From: Gracilaria vermiculophylla
Lineage: Eukaryota > Rhodophyta > Florideophyceae > Gracilariales > Gracilariaceae
Reading direction: 5' to 3'
Assembly (NCBI GenBank): GCA_019155205.2
Contig: JAHNZQ020000172.1
Coordinates: forward strand, 1,853,464-1,905,223
DNA length: 51,760 bases
This document shows, piece by piece, positions 1-11,216 of this stretch. How positions within the stretch are numbered: position 1 is the first letter of the stretch; each line of letters begins with the position of its first letter. The notes under the pieces are model-generated. The model did not search any database. It worked only from the letters and a program-made list of their open reading frames with translations, and was not told the origin of the DNA. The translations under genes were made by a program, and so were the position numbers.

Positions 1-401
1 GCCTGCAGGTACGGCCCAAAGTGGTGAATGTAATCCTCCACTGGACACGGCAGACTCACGCGCCTATCATGGAACGGGACGAACACTCGCGTGGCGCGAT
101 GATCGAAGTGCTCACCTGGACGGAACGGTCCTCCTGTTGAGTTGTGATACATCTCCGGATTGGAAGGGGATGTCGGCGCCAGAGTAGGAGAGGACATTCC
201 GAAGGCGTATGCAGCAGGGTGGATAGCGACAGAATGCGTGGTTGCACCTGAGGAGAGAGACCTGACACCACTCGAGGATCGATTTGCTATATGCACCATT
301 GCGGAGGGAGTCGCGTCGAGCTGCCACCGTGGAATCCGAGACGAAGCCGGGCGACTGGCATCGGGCGAGTCATGGCGCACCATCGCGGGGCGCGAGCTCA
401 T
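1..401 (-). CDS. Antisense ORF of family A retrotransposon, N-terminal part, runs off window
   Basis: An ATG at 401 (minus strand) opens a frame of 133 codons without a stop that leaves the window at base 1. The start matches the ATG at 50104 in copy A3: in both, the codons Leu-Asp precede the Met, and the protein begins with a Ser/Pro/Arg-rich segment. Conserved blocks shared with A3 are SGATTHSVAIHPA, PGEHF-H-TRVF and VEDYIHHFGPYLQ. Within 1-120, compared with 49701-49820, there are 16 base differences; 12 fall at third codon positions of this frame and are silent, 4 change a residue. Sense frames over the same bases contain stops. The strand is opposite to gag-pol. I do not recognise the protein; no signal peptide or known catalytic motif is visible. 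Confidence 0.7.
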   Translation of the reverse strand, partial: MSSRPAMVRHDSPDASRPASSRIPRWQLDATPSAMVHIANRSSSGVRSLSSGATTHSVAIHPAAYAFGMSSPTLAPTSPSNPEMYHNSTGGPFRPGEHFDHRATRVFVPFHDRRVSLPCPVEDYIHHFGPYLQ

Positions 402-885
402 ATCCAACGGAGAACGACGGGGGTGCTGACGAGAAACCTATGAGTTCGGCGCCTTCACGGGGATGAGATGAGCGGACGCGATGACGCGGGTGTTGCCAGA
501 AGGAGTAACCTCGGAGGAGTCAGAGTGGCTAACGCCTCCAGGGGGTGGGTACCCTTACGGGACTGGCCCACGCTCCGTCCCCGGAAGCTGCGCGGTGCGC
601 CTGAGGATGCGGAGAACCGCGCTGCCGATTGGCGCAGCGGCACCGAAAGGTGACACCAAGAAGGAGGGGATATCGCCGGGTGAAGAGAAGCTGGAGCCCA
701 CGAACGCCGCAAGGAGTGAAATGCGAACCCGCGGCAACCCGCCGCGAAGGAGTATGGAGAAGAGACGGAACGCCTGGAAGAGAGAACGGGCGAACCGCCG
801 GAGGCCGCACGTGCCGCAACACTGATAGGAGCCAACCCAGGGATCAAGAAAGCCGAGGATACACCTCGAGGACGTGGTGCAATTC

Positions 886-896
886 AGGAAAGGGGG
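886..896 (+). promoter_or_regulatory. Polypurine tract of copy A0
   Basis: AGGAAAGGGGG lies two bases before the LTR start. The same tract stands before the A1 3' LTR (11204-11214) and, mutated, before the A3 LTR (50604-50614). It is the expected plus-strand primer site and fixes element orientation. Confidence 0.8.
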
Positions 897-898
897 TA

Positions 899-1452
899 TG
901 TAGCACAGTGGCTCCTACGGAAATATGGTGGTCTGGCCTTAAGGTATAATATTCTTATGGAGGGTTCGTAATTTATTAGCTGGGCCACGTGGTGCATAAT
1001 CTTGCCCGCGTGCGCTACAGTATCATTAAGGTACGGTAGAATTTATTATTTATGTTAGGTATTTTATGCAGGTAATTAGCACAGTAGTGCGGCCTGCCGA
1101 GGCAGGCTCCCGGCTTGATATTTAAGCTGCCCGTTGAGCTCCACCTCTGGGGAAGTAAAGACAAGCACCCTTGAGTCTTCTTCTACATTTTCCGGTTGAA
1201 GTCTCTTGTCTACTCTCTCAGGTTTCCAAGCCACCGATCCCCAGGTCGCATCATAGCAACGCCTGTAGGAGCATTGTCTGCCCAGTGAACCTCACCTCCG
1301 CCGGGTGTTTGCGGATCTCCTTTCAGAATTCACCCGGCTCGCGACAGCGGATAACGGAGACCACCTTTAGGAATACGCGCCTTTGGAGTCAATAAAAACT
1401 CCTAAGGGACGTTGTGTTTTACTACCTCGACAGGAGGGCTGACAGTACCACA
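899..1452 (+). repeat. Family A LTR (3' LTR of copy A0)
   Basis: A 554-bp LTR starting TGTAGCACAG and ending GTACCACA, directly after a polypurine tract. It has the family's AT-rich segments (TATAATATT near 946; TTATTTATG near 1045) and a GC-richer second half. The short ORF at 1171-1395 recurs in other LTR copies and is not a gene. At 1453 the sequence switches directly into a Tc1/mariner transposase on the minus strand, so A0 inserted into that gene. The duplicated target would be GTAGC (1453-1457); its partner lies beyond the window start. Confidence 0.88.
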
Positions 1453-2193
1453 GTAGCCAGTTTTTGGTTAAAGATGAAGTGTGTACAGGAGCATTATCCT
1501 GTTGAAAATTGAAATTTTCTTCATGGAAACATAAACCAGAAGGTAGCCAATAATTGTAAAGAACTTCTTGATATTTTTCTGCATTCGTATTTTTTTCAAT
1601 AGATGCAATTTCCGTGCCCTCTTTTTTAGAAATGCCCGCCCAGACCATTACAGAGCCTCCAACTGCATGCCTGGTATAAAACTCATGACGTTTATTACGA
1701 AGATCGTGCCAATAATATTTGTAGCAATCTGGTCCGTCCAAATTGAACTTTTTTCATCAGTAAAAATAACATTTTCCCATTCCGTTTTTCAGTAGGCTTT
1801 ACCACTATACCAGTCAACTCTCTTCTGCTTATGATGGCCTTGGAGAACGAAAGTCGTTTTCATTTTATTATACGTAAATAGATTTGTGCTGTTTATTTGC
1901 CTCCATATAGGTGATTTTGAAACATTGAGATTGAGATTTATTCCAATTGTTTTGTACAATACTTTTCCATTGCACAGATCCCTTCTAATTCCTCTTTTAT
2001 CTGCTTGGCTGAGCTTCTTAGGACGTCCCGGAGATCGTTTTAATCCATAGAGAGTCGAAGGTTTTAGGCAAGTAGCTATTGTGACCCTAGAACGCTTCAA
2101 TGTTATAGCGATAGCACAGTCAGAATGTTTTCCGGCGTTCAACTTTACGATTTGAAGCTGTTCTTGCTTGGAAATAGGTAGACCTCGAGCCAT
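1453..2193 (-). pseudogene. Tc1/mariner-type transposase, broken and truncated
   Basis: The N-terminal part (2193-1789) begins MARGLPISKQEQLQIVKL and has a helix-turn-helix-like region followed by an AT-hook-like linker (RSPGRPKKLS), as in Tc1 transposases. A stop at 1789 is followed in the same frame by the catalytic motif VIFTDEKS; the frame then shifts and goes on through WTDGPD-like, GGSVMVWAGIS and FQQDNAPVHT motifs (to 1453). Two of the three catalytic acidic residues are visible (TDE and QQD). The third, with its NPIEN-type motif, is absent because the family A LTR at 899-1452 cuts the gene. A stop, a frameshift and this truncation make it inactive. The 5' part of the element lies toward 2500. 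Confidence 0.85.
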
Positions 2194-2503
2194 TTTTACT
2201 AGAAAGAAGACGGTTTACATATCTTTTTGAAACGATTCTACATAGACTTTGTTCAAAACTTTAGCCTACAATACAGTTTTGGCGCACTTTTCAGGGGTAG
2301 TATGGTTTTGAAACGGACTATACCACATGGCACTCGCCTCTTCGGGCAATATCCAAACAGGACGAAACCGAAACAGTAGTAAAAATATGTCCGCACTGAA
2401 AATGCACTACTTTCAATCCCTGTTTCATTCAAGAACGGCATTGAAGACAACTCGTCGATCTCCAGAAATCTTTTTCTACAATATTATGTCTCTAATTCCA
2501 CAG
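2194..2503. other. Non-coding flank of the Tc1/mariner element
   Basis: AT-rich sequence between the transposase start and the LTR at 2504. It should hold the Tc1 5' untranslated region and terminal inverted repeat, but the other end is lost, so no repeat could be paired. No gene seen. Confidence 0.5.
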
Positions 2504-3056
2504 TGTAGCACAGTGAATTTTAAGGTGATATCGTCATGTGGCTTTGCGATGGGGTATACCTAAGGAGGGATCGCATTTTATGAAGTGAGCCGCGTGGTGC
2601 ATTATTTAGCCCATGTGTGCTACAGTACTCCTCAAAAATTGTACAATTTTGATATATTAGATTTAATTGGTGCAAGGAATAATTGTAGTAGTGAAACCTG
2701 TCGATGCGGGCTCCCGGCACGGCACTTACTCTGCCGGTCGAGCTGTACCTCTGGGGGACGTAAACCAAGAACCCTTGAGTTTTTATCTAGTTTTCGGTTG
2801 GAGACTCTCATAGAACATCTTATGGTTTCTAAGCCACCGATCTTCACGTCGCCTTATAGCAGCGCCTGTAAGAGCATTGTCCGCATAGTGAACCCTCTTC
2901 TCCATTTGGTGCTTGCAAACCTCTTTTCAGGACTCCAACGGCTCGTGACCGTGATTATCGGAGACCTTTTTCAGGATCTTGCGCATTTGGAGTCACCAAA
3001 AACTCCTAACGGACGTTGTGCGCTACCACCTCGAAAGAAGAAGTGAAGGTACCACA
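2504..3056 (+). repeat. Family A LTR (5' LTR of A1)
   Basis: A 553-bp LTR from TGTAGCACAG to GGTACCACA. It is strongly diverged from the other LTRs except the one at 11217-11771, which marks the two as a pair and A1 as an old copy. Confidence 0.8.
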
Positions 3057-3274
3057 ACCGGTCTCCCGACTTAAACGGTCAATTTCCTAAAGGAGTCCCA
3101 AGCGTCACGACAGAAAAGGGTTTCTAGTTTGCAACGATCGGAACCCAACAATGAAATTCTTCCCCAAGAGGATTCAGAAGTGATAGTAGATCACCCTCGA
3201 CCTACTTCTGTATGAATCCCTCATAAATCCCAATGGAGAACTCCTCACAGGACCCTTAAGCAACCGGATCCATT
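3057..3274 (+). other. A1 leader remnant
   Basis: A 218-bp stretch between the A1 5' LTR and the inserted solo LTR. No convincing tRNA primer site follows the LTR (it reads ACCGGTCTCC), and no ORF is present. Confidence 0.4.
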
Positions 3275-3827
3275 TTTAATACAGTGCCTCTTAAGGAAAT
3301 ATGGTGGTGTGGCTTTCTGGCGAGATATTCCTAAGGAGGGCTCGTATTTCATAAGCTGAGCCACGTGGTGCATACTTCCGCCTGCGTGCGCTACAGTATC
3401 CTTAGGAGACGGTTGACTTTATACTGATTTTAGTTAATTTATGCAAGTGGTTACTACAGAAGTGGGACCTGCAGAAGCGGGCTCCCGGCTTAATACTTAA
3501 TCTGCCGGATGAACTCCAACTCTGGGGAAGTAAAGACAAGCAACCTTAAGTGTTCATCTACTTTTCCGGTCGGAAACTCTCTTCGGTCATCCTCTGGTTT
3601 CTAAGCCGCCGATTCCCAGGTCGCATCATAGCAGCACCTGCAGGAGCATTGTCCGCCCAGTGAACATCCACCTCGGCTTGGTGTTTGCGGATCCTCTTTA
3701 AGAATTCCCCCGGCTCGCGACAGCGGATACTGGAGACCACCTTCAGGAACACGCACTTTTGGAGTCAGCAGAAATGCTAACGGACCTTGTGCTCTACTAC
3801 ATCGAAAGAAAAACTAACAGTATCACA
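3275..3827 (+). repeat. Family A solo LTR nested in A1
   Basis: A 553-bp LTR (start degraded to TTTAATACAG, end TATCACA) of a different subfamily from the A1 LTRs. It is flanked by CCATT (3270-3274) and CCGTT (3828-3832), a target duplication with one transition. This supports a solo LTR that landed in the A1 leader. An alternative is that it is the 5' LTR of a separate element that lost its 3' partner. Confidence 0.7.
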
Positions 3828-4189
3828 CCGTTGGTGAGCGCTGATCGTGAAGTGCTCCCCAGAAGATGGCCGTCACACTGAAGGACCCTGAAAGTCTCCT
3901 TAAGAATCCTGACTCCTTTGTGGAGGGTTTCAGGAATCGTGGGAGAGTGCACGATTGGAGACAAGCGGAACCTCCCGCGACATCTTTGGAGAATGTCGAT
4001 GTGGAGGTTGAAAAACCGCACATGGCATCAAAGCCGCCACCCCAGGAGCTGTAAGCACGAGAACACCCAGAGACTAACTCCCTCCGAGGGTCACTGGCCA
4101 CGCGTCTTACGGATTGGCTGTCATATGAGCTCGTCGAAAGAATTTCTGCAAGTGTTGAGGCACATTTCGGAGCGCTTCGCCGCCCCGTT

Positions 4190-5530
4190 GTGGAGGAAAT
4201 CGCAACGGAGAGTCCATACCGTGCTATGGCTTTCTTGCTGGATTTGGACCCCTTCGTAGAGGTGACCCCAGATGTTATTCTTGCGGAGGCTCGTTCCCAA
4301 ACCTCGCAGCTGCTCTTTCCCGTGGCATTTCAAAGTCATTCTTCCGTACAAGAGAGATTCCCTCTTTCAACACCTAAGGTGACCCCGGGCAGGGACGGAC
4401 AGGATACTGCCGCCCTTCACACCAGAGGAGGAAAGGATTCTGCCGTGCGGAAACAGGAACACCTCAAGAATATTGCTATTAATCGTCTGGACCTGTCGCT
4501 CCACGGAGGAGGAAAGGATACCGGTCGCGAAGTACTTCACCCAAATAGAGAAGGACAGGATAGATACTCCTAGGGTGAATCAAAATAGTGAGGGTATCGT
4601 CAGGCACCCAGACAACCTACAGGAAATACGACGAAAGAAATGGAGGGAGAAAAGTAGAAAGAGATACTCTGATTTGAAGAGAAGCTTAGACTCTAAATCC
4701 GTAAACAGCTCCAACTCGGAGAACAATATACCTCCAAAGAAGAAGATCTAAGACGTCAGTAAGGCCCTGCCACGTAACGACTTCTTCGCCAAGGTAGTGG
4801 ATTAGGACACCTACCGGTTGAATGATCGTCCCACTCTTTGCGACGAGTCGATCGCTAAATGACGCACGAAGATCCAACGCCGCATGGATATTCAAATGAA
4901 CAAGCCCCCCTTCTCTGGTGAAGACCCCATCTCGGTATTGAATTTTCTAACACGCTTCCGTTCGGTGTGTAATACCAATGGTGTCCATGAAGGTGCCGCC
5001 GTCTAGTGCTTTCAGGTCTAACTTACAGGTCAGGCGCACTCGCTGGTGCAGCTGTTCGGGAGTGGTGATTTTCCTCCGGAAAAGGTACGAAATGCAAGAC
5101 GTGATAGCCGATGCTTACGCTGAAGTCACCTCCTAGAGCCGGAATACGGGAATGACCCAGACAGAGTTCTCACCGAAGCTATGACCGAAGGCCTTACCTT
5201 GTGGGAAAATGTACTCCAAACGGCGGCCGAAGTCGTTGTTTGTCGAAGGACTCCTTCTTTCTATCCGCGCCAGCTTGTGTAATCACTTGATAACGCACCC
5301 AAAGACCAACTATACGGTGCTAGCATGTTTCGTGGAACTCCATTGTATATCCACCGTGCTGCTCGCCAAAGCCACGCTCCAATTTTAGACAAACCGAAGG
5401 CCTTAAGGAACCTTCAGGCATCCGCCCTGACGCTGGACTCCAGCACCTGAGGGGAGGTCGACGAGCTCACGGTCGAGAAAGAGCAAGAGGCCCATGCTCT
5501 TACATAGGCCTCATCTCGTGGAGCACCGTC
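4190..5530 (+). pseudogene. Family A gag, decayed
   Basis: The clearest part runs from the ATG at 4884: DIQMNKPPFSGEDPISVLNF, then a helical segment with TRFRSVCNTNG and LTGQAHSLVQLF, typical of the capsid region of Ty3/Gypsy Gag (PPFSG-ED--SV--FL pattern). It is broken by TAG at about 5006 and TAA at about 5021 and by frameshifts. Upstream (4473-4751) a Lys/Arg-rich frame ending in PPKKKI may be the Gag N-terminus. From 5530 to 6390 frames on both strands are short; this should be the rest of Gag, but no zinc knuckle is visible. Confidence 0.65.
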
Positions 5531-6393
5531 TAGGACGAGGAAACCCTCGTCTGCTACCTCGTTCGTCTCGGCAGGATATTACAGGAGTGTAGGATTCACC
5601 GACCCTTGGGGCTACCCACCACCATGCATGATTTGCATGACTCGAGAGACTGTACACTGTATCAGTCTCAGCCCGGCAATGAGAGCCGCCATCCTTCAGG
5701 ATCGGGAATAGATCTTCTAGGACGTAAGGGAAACACCAACAGAGAGCGGATGTTATCGAGCCGCGTATCACGATATCCGCTCTCCTCAAGGAGACCACGG
5801 TTACCGCGTTCCAGTTATAGTGCAGCCTATCTCACTCTCATGCAAACGGCCAGTGCAGGGACCGGTATCCAAACCAGTTGCACTTCAGGGGAACACGTTG
5901 CATCTCTATGCGCAATCGCAGCATCCGTCCATTACTGGAACTGCGGTCCCCTCCAACCAGGAAAACTATCAGAGTCAAGCGAAGAGACTTCCCGTGGCTC
6001 CTTTTCGTTGAGCCTCGGTCCCACAGAGGTCGCCTGTACGAAAGGAGGGGAATCTATCTGCACGGTGGACGCAGAATCGCCGGGCCCCCAATCCATTTGG
6101 AAACACTCACCGCCTTTGAGGAATCTGTTTGCAGGCTCCACCGTGAGAATTACAATGTGTTTGCCTTCATAGGATGTTCTCCACTCCCCTCCGTAACGGT
6201 GCACGCTACGCTGGAGACCGAAGCCGGACCCAACCCAGTGCACGTTGACGTGCTTCCGCGTCCTGCTCTCAGCTCCTTGAGGCCTGGAAAGCTCCCTATA
6301 GTGCTAGATGCGTGTCGTCGAGCATTAACCATCCTCAAAGCACTACACTTGAATCTGCGGCTGAGCTCCTGAGAAGTGAAGTCATAAGTCCCC

Positions 6394-8520
6394 ATGGCAA
6401 CCAACATGGCAGCGCAATGCATATTGGACATTGCCTTTGTGGATCGGTATTTAAGTGCAATATATACACGTCTGCGGAAGGTGAGGCTGCAAGACGCAGC
6501 CCCTGCAGGTATTGTTTCCGCATCTCTGGGACTGGATGCCAATGCAAGTCACGTGGGTAATCTTACAAAGGAGACAAAGTCGATTAAGCTCCAGATGATG
6601 AAGAGTATCGAAATACCCACGACGGGTAAGGCCGAAGTTTGGGGGCATACCTCTACATCCAGCCTTTTATTTCTACAGTGGTGTCCACACCTGATAACAA
6701 AGCAGCACTCCATGATAACCAACGTCAATATGGAAATAGTGCCGAGCATTCCCTTCAGGGTCGTGCATGATTACCGGAAGGAGTCGCCTTTATGGCTCCG
6801 GAAAGGGTCTGTAGTTGGATTGGCAGTATCAGCCCTTGCGAAATGTGCTCATCTTTTTCGTACGGAGGGCAAGGATGAACACTATGTTATCGCCACCATA
6901 GAACCCGACGCGGCATCGAAGACTTCAGAGAAAGAAAAGCCTGCAGCTTGACAGGGGAAGCACCAAATTGGCGGAGATTTCGAATTGTATCGCCATAGAA
7001 TGGTGAAGATGCTATCCGCCTTTTGGAACATGTGATCTAGCCGCCTAGATCAGGGTAGCCTGGCCAAGCAAGGGGTCTAGCTCACACTTGATGCCAAACC
7101 GGTATACCAACTACCGAGGAGGGCTGGGCCTCATGCGCGTGATTTCGAACGCGAAAGGGTACATCGGATGCCAGATAATGGCATTCTCGAGACCTCTCAT
7201 TGCGAACGGGCCTTCCCAGTGCCGTTTTTGAAGAAGACATATGGCTCTTTGAGGTTCTGTATTGACCATAGACGACTCAGCGACGTGACGGTATGCGATT
7301 CGTACCAGATACCTCGTATGGATGAATGTATTGGCTCCTTAGGTGATACATCCGTTTCCTCCACGCTGGACGCCAACATTGTCTACTGGTAGATTGAGAT
7401 GGAAGACTCCGATATGGAGAAGACGACGTTTACCTCGCACTGTGGAATTTTCAGATTCCTAAGGATGCCGTTTGGATTAAAGAATGTACCCGCTACATTC
7501 CAACGAGCGGTGGACATAATCCTGTCGAATGTGAAGTGGCAGTATGTACTGGTGTATGTTAAAGATGTCATTATATACTCCGGCAGGGTACAGGAGCACT
7601 TCATGCAGACCAAGCGCGTGCTCCAACTCTTGAAGGACGCCAGAGTTTCATTCAAGCAGGAATAGTGTTTCTTTTTCAAGTCCTTGGAAGACTACCTGGG
7701 GCATGTTGAGCTACCGGGCCACCTACAGGTTTCCACAAAGACTCAGAATGCCATCAAGGAAGCTCTACCTCCCACAAACCAGACGTAGCTCCGCTCCTTC
7801 CTAGGGTTGTGAAATGTTTCTCGGAGGTTTGTCCCGAAATTCTCCCGAATTACGGCTCAGTTGAACAGCCGCTTAGAGAAAAACAAGCCGAGGCAATTGA
7901 CTATCCTGACGGACGAAAAGTTTGAAGTCTTTCAAACCTTGAAGGCGAAGACCAATAGAGCCACCGATCTTGGTTCTCTCGAAACGGGACGGCCGAAATG
8001 TGTTGGACACAGACGCCTGTAAGTATCAGGTCAGATGTGCCCTCTTACAGGAACACCATGAAAGTGGACTGCAACCTATAGGGTACTGGATGCGCAACCA
8101 TTCATCTACAGAACGGAATTATTCCACCTCGGAGCGCGAATGTCTCGATATCGTATGGACGGTGTTGCTTCGAGGAGGGACCACGCACCATTGAAGTGGA
8201 CGCTGTCCTTGATGGATGCTTTCGGTTGCCTGGAGAGGTTAGGAATACGTCTGTTGCAGGTGGATTTTGACATCATCCACCCTTCTGGCATAAAACACCA
8301 GGCAGCGGTCATACTGTCGCAAATCTCTACCGAGGGAGAAGACAAAACACCTTGGAAGGACACAAATACGTGTCTAGTCACCGACAGCGCCGCCAGGAAA
8401 GGAGGATCCGAAGGAGGATGCTTGGAGTGCTGTGAACCTGTGGGCAAGTTTATGGACTCCCGGAGGTGGTGGTCGTCGTGGAGGAGAAGAAAGAAGTTCT
8501 CCCCATCACCATAGCGGAGT
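6394..8520 (+). pseudogene. Family A pol: protease-linker, reverse transcriptase, RNase H
   Basis: 6394-6951 is an open frame covering the protease-RT linker (RKGSVVGLAV, FRTEGKDEHYVIATIEPDA); no intact DTGA/DSGA protease motif is seen. RT follows at about 7168-7665: FCIDHRRLSDVTV, then a TAG where YWQIEM would be expected (a CAG-to-TAG change), then RMPFGLKNVPATFQRAVD and the active-site region VLVYVKDVIIYS. The YxDD catalytic pair is reduced to YVKD, so RT is dead by residue as well as by stops. RNase H is at about 7990-8330 (DTDACKYQVRCALLQ; DHAPLKWTLSL; IHPSGIKHQAA) and needs at least two frameshifts. Order RT, RNase H, integrase is diagnostic of Ty3/Gypsy. Confidence 0.85.
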
Positions 8521-9480
8521 TGCTAAGAAAGTAGAAAATGGATTCGTACTGCAAGGAGTGCCTCGCCACTGTGTGGAGTCTAACATCATCATTCAATGGC
8601 GACCGAGACGCCATACATTACGCTGCGCTCCCCTGGACGGTGCTCTCCAGAACGTGGTCGCGAGAAATCTACCGGCAAGGGTTCTGTATCTCTCGCACTA
8701 CCTTCACCTTGCCGGGCACCGCCGGGGATCGTGCATGTATTTCACTATGACAAGGGGAGTTTTATTTGACGCACATGGGGAATGACGCCTTCCAAATGGT
8801 GGCGGATTTCCACCCCTGCGCAGGCGCTAAGGAGAAGATCCACAAACACTGGACGCCACTCACACTGTTGTGGCCTTCGGGACCTTTGGAGTGCGTGGCC
8901 ATTGATATTTTGGGGCCTCTCTCCAAGTCGGACAAAGCGTACCAATTTCTCGTCGTGACCACCGATCTGTTGTCGAAGACCACGGGCGCCATTCCTCCCC
9001 TCTGGAGCACCATCACAGCATTAATTGCGGACTCCTTTCTGGAGCATTGGCTTCACCCATATGGGGCCCCGTTGCATTTCCTTGCATGAAACGGACACCA
9101 GTTCACGGCGAAGCAATTCAGCGCCAACTTCGGAATGTTGGGGATGGAGCAGTTGTTTACCACTACATACTACCCCTAGACCACCAGACAGGCAGAGAGG
9201 TTTAAAAAACATCTCGCCTCATGGTTGAAGCACTACGTTGCAAATCACCAGAAGGATTGGGACGCATACATCGGCCCACTCGCGCATGTATACGACACGA
9301 AGGTACACCGCTTCACGGGGATCGCTCCTTTCAATCTGGTGCTCTTGTGCGTCCCGCCTTGTGCCATTATCGCGGCACGCACAACGGCGCACCCAGAGGA
9401 TAGGCCATAGGCACCAATAGCGGCCCAAGCAAAGGGATCCATCTTAAGGCGCTATGATGATGCACTCTCTGTTAGAACAC
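8521..9480 (+). pseudogene. Family A integrase (A1 copy)
   Basis: The zinc-binding HHCC region is partly visible (LSHYLHLAGHRRG; HPCAGAKEKIHKHW). The core begins with PLECVAIDILGPLSKSD (first catalytic Asp), then a NGHQFTAK motif in which the expected Asp codon before NG is replaced by a TGA, then QAERFKKHL carrying the catalytic Glu. A TAG stands where the Gln of the PQT motif would be, another CAG-to-TAG change. The tail (HQKDWDAYIGPL) matches copy A3 closely. The frame ends about 9412; the chromodomain found in A3 is missing here. Confidence 0.85.
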
Positions 9481-9949
9481 TGGGTCAAAGTTTGAGAACG
9501 TGAATCATCGTGACCACCGAAAGAAAATTCGGCGTCTCGATCAGGGTTTATAAAGACTATCGAACCTTCAAAAAGAAGGTCAAGGGGAGGGTCCTCTACG
9601 GTGGCCCTCTACCGAGTCATCTATGAAAAGTCAAAAAAATAGTTGTCCAAAGAAGAGGGTACGTGAACTTTCAGAGAACACGTCCAGAAGGGTCCATCAT
9701 GTGTGCGTGTCCAAAGCTTCGATACTGAGTAGGCGATGAGGCTGACAAGAATGAAATTTGCAGAATCCCATGAGAATATCAACGTGGACCGCAAACTCAC
9801 GATAAACTCAAGAAATGTACTCAAAGAAAATAATAAAGTACGCATAACTCATCAAATCATAAAAATATAAACTGAAAAAATTTAGAGATCCTAACATCAC
9901 TTCCCTCTCACAGAAGAGTTGTCCCACATCGATAGTTCCCAGCCATTCC
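9481..9949. other. A1 spacer without recognisable gene
   Basis: An AT-richer stretch that replaces about 2 kb present in A3 (chromodomain and the 3' half of the antisense ORF). No coding frame or repeat could be assigned; it is a deletion/insertion scar or foreign sequence. Confidence 0.4.
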
Positions 9950-10760
9950 ATTTGGAACAGGGTGGAGTTCCCCTATGCCTGGCGGATTGGGAAAGAGAAG
10001 CATGTCAGATCTTGCTTGTCATGGAACTCCGGGTTCTGCCAACCGTAAAAGTATCCAAAGGCGTTCCGCACTCGGGTCTCATCCGCAAGGTGGGTCTCCC
10101 ATCGTTAGCGGTTAAGCCAATAAAATCCATCGTAAGGGAGATCGAAGGAAAATACCGCAAGGGCACAGCGTCTTCGGCGATGCTTCCGGGCCGCCCCGCT
10201 CGCTGATGTGAGCTTTCCTTGTGCAGGAGTACTTGGAATCGAGACTGAATCTCGCGCTTTTTGGTAAACCTGAGGTAAAGAGTGTTGCAATGCCCCATCG
10301 GGGTCGAAACATTGTCACCGTGCACCGGAGTGTGGAGCCAGTGAGAGGGAAACGCGTCCACCCCTTTCCGCTTCTGGTTCTTTAAAGCAACCTCCAGTAC
10401 GGCGCGAAATCGCAGTGCCTGAAGGAATGATACGAATGGTGAATATGTTCCTCAACGGAGCAAGGGAACCTGGCGCCCTTGTCATGGGAGGGAACAAAGA
10501 CCCGTGTGGCACTATGGTCGAAGTGCTCCCCTGGGCGGAGCAGCGCAACGGCGAAGTTATGATACAGCTCAGTATCGGACGGATAAGTAGGAGCCGGGGC
10601 TGGAAACGTCATTCCGAAGGTGTACGTAGTTGGCCGGATGGAGAATGAATGTGTCAGGGGACCAGAAAATTTGAAAGCGATACCACCAGGGGAGAGGCCC
10701 ACCGTTACATGCCCCTCGGAGAAGCAAATCATGTCAGGACGCTAGCGAGGAAGGCGTGGT
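9950..10760 (-). pseudogene. Antisense ORF remnant of family A copy A1
   Basis: Minus-strand frames at 10732-10382 and 10361-10005, plus a short third frame (10290-10105), are homologous to the antisense ORF of A3. Shared landmarks include RPGEHFDHSATRVFVPSHD, HGDN--TP-GHC, KESSHQRAGRPGSIA and AFGYFYGW. At least two frameshifts and a stop break it. The part matching A3 48014-49270 is missing. It is the most diverged of the three copies, yet the residue pattern is still readable, which argues that the frame was protein-coding when the copies separated. Confidence 0.65.
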
Positions 10761-11203
10761 GGGGACGGAAGAACCGATGCCGGCGGGGAGACGAGCATCT
10801 TAGCGGAAAATGAACTCACAATGGACAGGGAACGGTGAAAGGTCAGAAGGGAAAAGTATAAGTTTGTTGTCTCCAATGAAGATGGACAAGCAAACGCGAC
10901 GACTTGGGCGTTTCCCGAGAGGGATCCCCGAGGAAATCGGAATGGCGGGCGCTCCTGCACCTATGGTATACACTAAGAAGGTGTAGAAGAGGTTAAGTCG
11001 AGAAAAACTAGAAGACCAGAACCGCCTCGACGAAGATGCGAAGGCTAGCGGTCGGCATGACGCGCGGGAACGGTGAAATACGGAGAAATTCCTGGAGGAA
11101 ATGATTTGTCCCATAGCAGGAGTCTGCTCTGACATCTACACTGTTAGGAGCCGCTCACGGACTGAGCTAAGCAAAGATGCACCTCGTGGACGTGGTGCAT
11201 TTC

Positions 11204-11214
11204 AGGAAAGGGGG
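11204..11214 (+). promoter_or_regulatory. Polypurine tract of A1
   Basis: AGGAAAGGGGG directly before the 3' LTR, identical to the A0 tract, preceded by the conserved sequence GGACGTGGTGCA. Confidence 0.8.
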
Positions 11215-11216
11215 TG

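Larger units (their letters stand above)
1..898 (+). mobile_element. Family A Ty3/Gypsy element copy A0, 3' internal region
   Basis: This is the 3' end of a retrotransposon whose body lies outside the window. It aligns almost without gaps to 49701-50616 and more loosely to 10320-11216, the same part of copies A3 and A1. It ends in a polypurine tract (AGGAAAGGGGG, 886-896), a 2-nt spacer and the LTR start, so the element reads on the plus strand. No sense-strand gag or pol lies here. The only supported coding frame is on the minus strand (see the antisense ORF at 1-401). Between 402 and 885 several frames are open on both strands, but none is kept in the other copies well enough to call. Confidence 0.85.

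Noticed and set aside
1171..1395. ORFs inside family A LTRs (also 14434-14742, 43557-43928, 50851-51123)
   Set aside because: They recur because the LTR recurs; frames differ between copies, and the sequence has LTR ends and target duplications.
3057..3080. Primer binding site right after the A1 5' LTR
   Set aside because: No TGG start and no tRNA-like complement of proper length; probably decayed.
3828..3850. TGGTGAGCGCTGATCG after the LTR at 3275-3827 as a primer binding site
   Set aside because: Its complement does not fold as a tRNA 3' end, and CCATT/CCGTT flanks favour a solo LTR, which would have no primer site.
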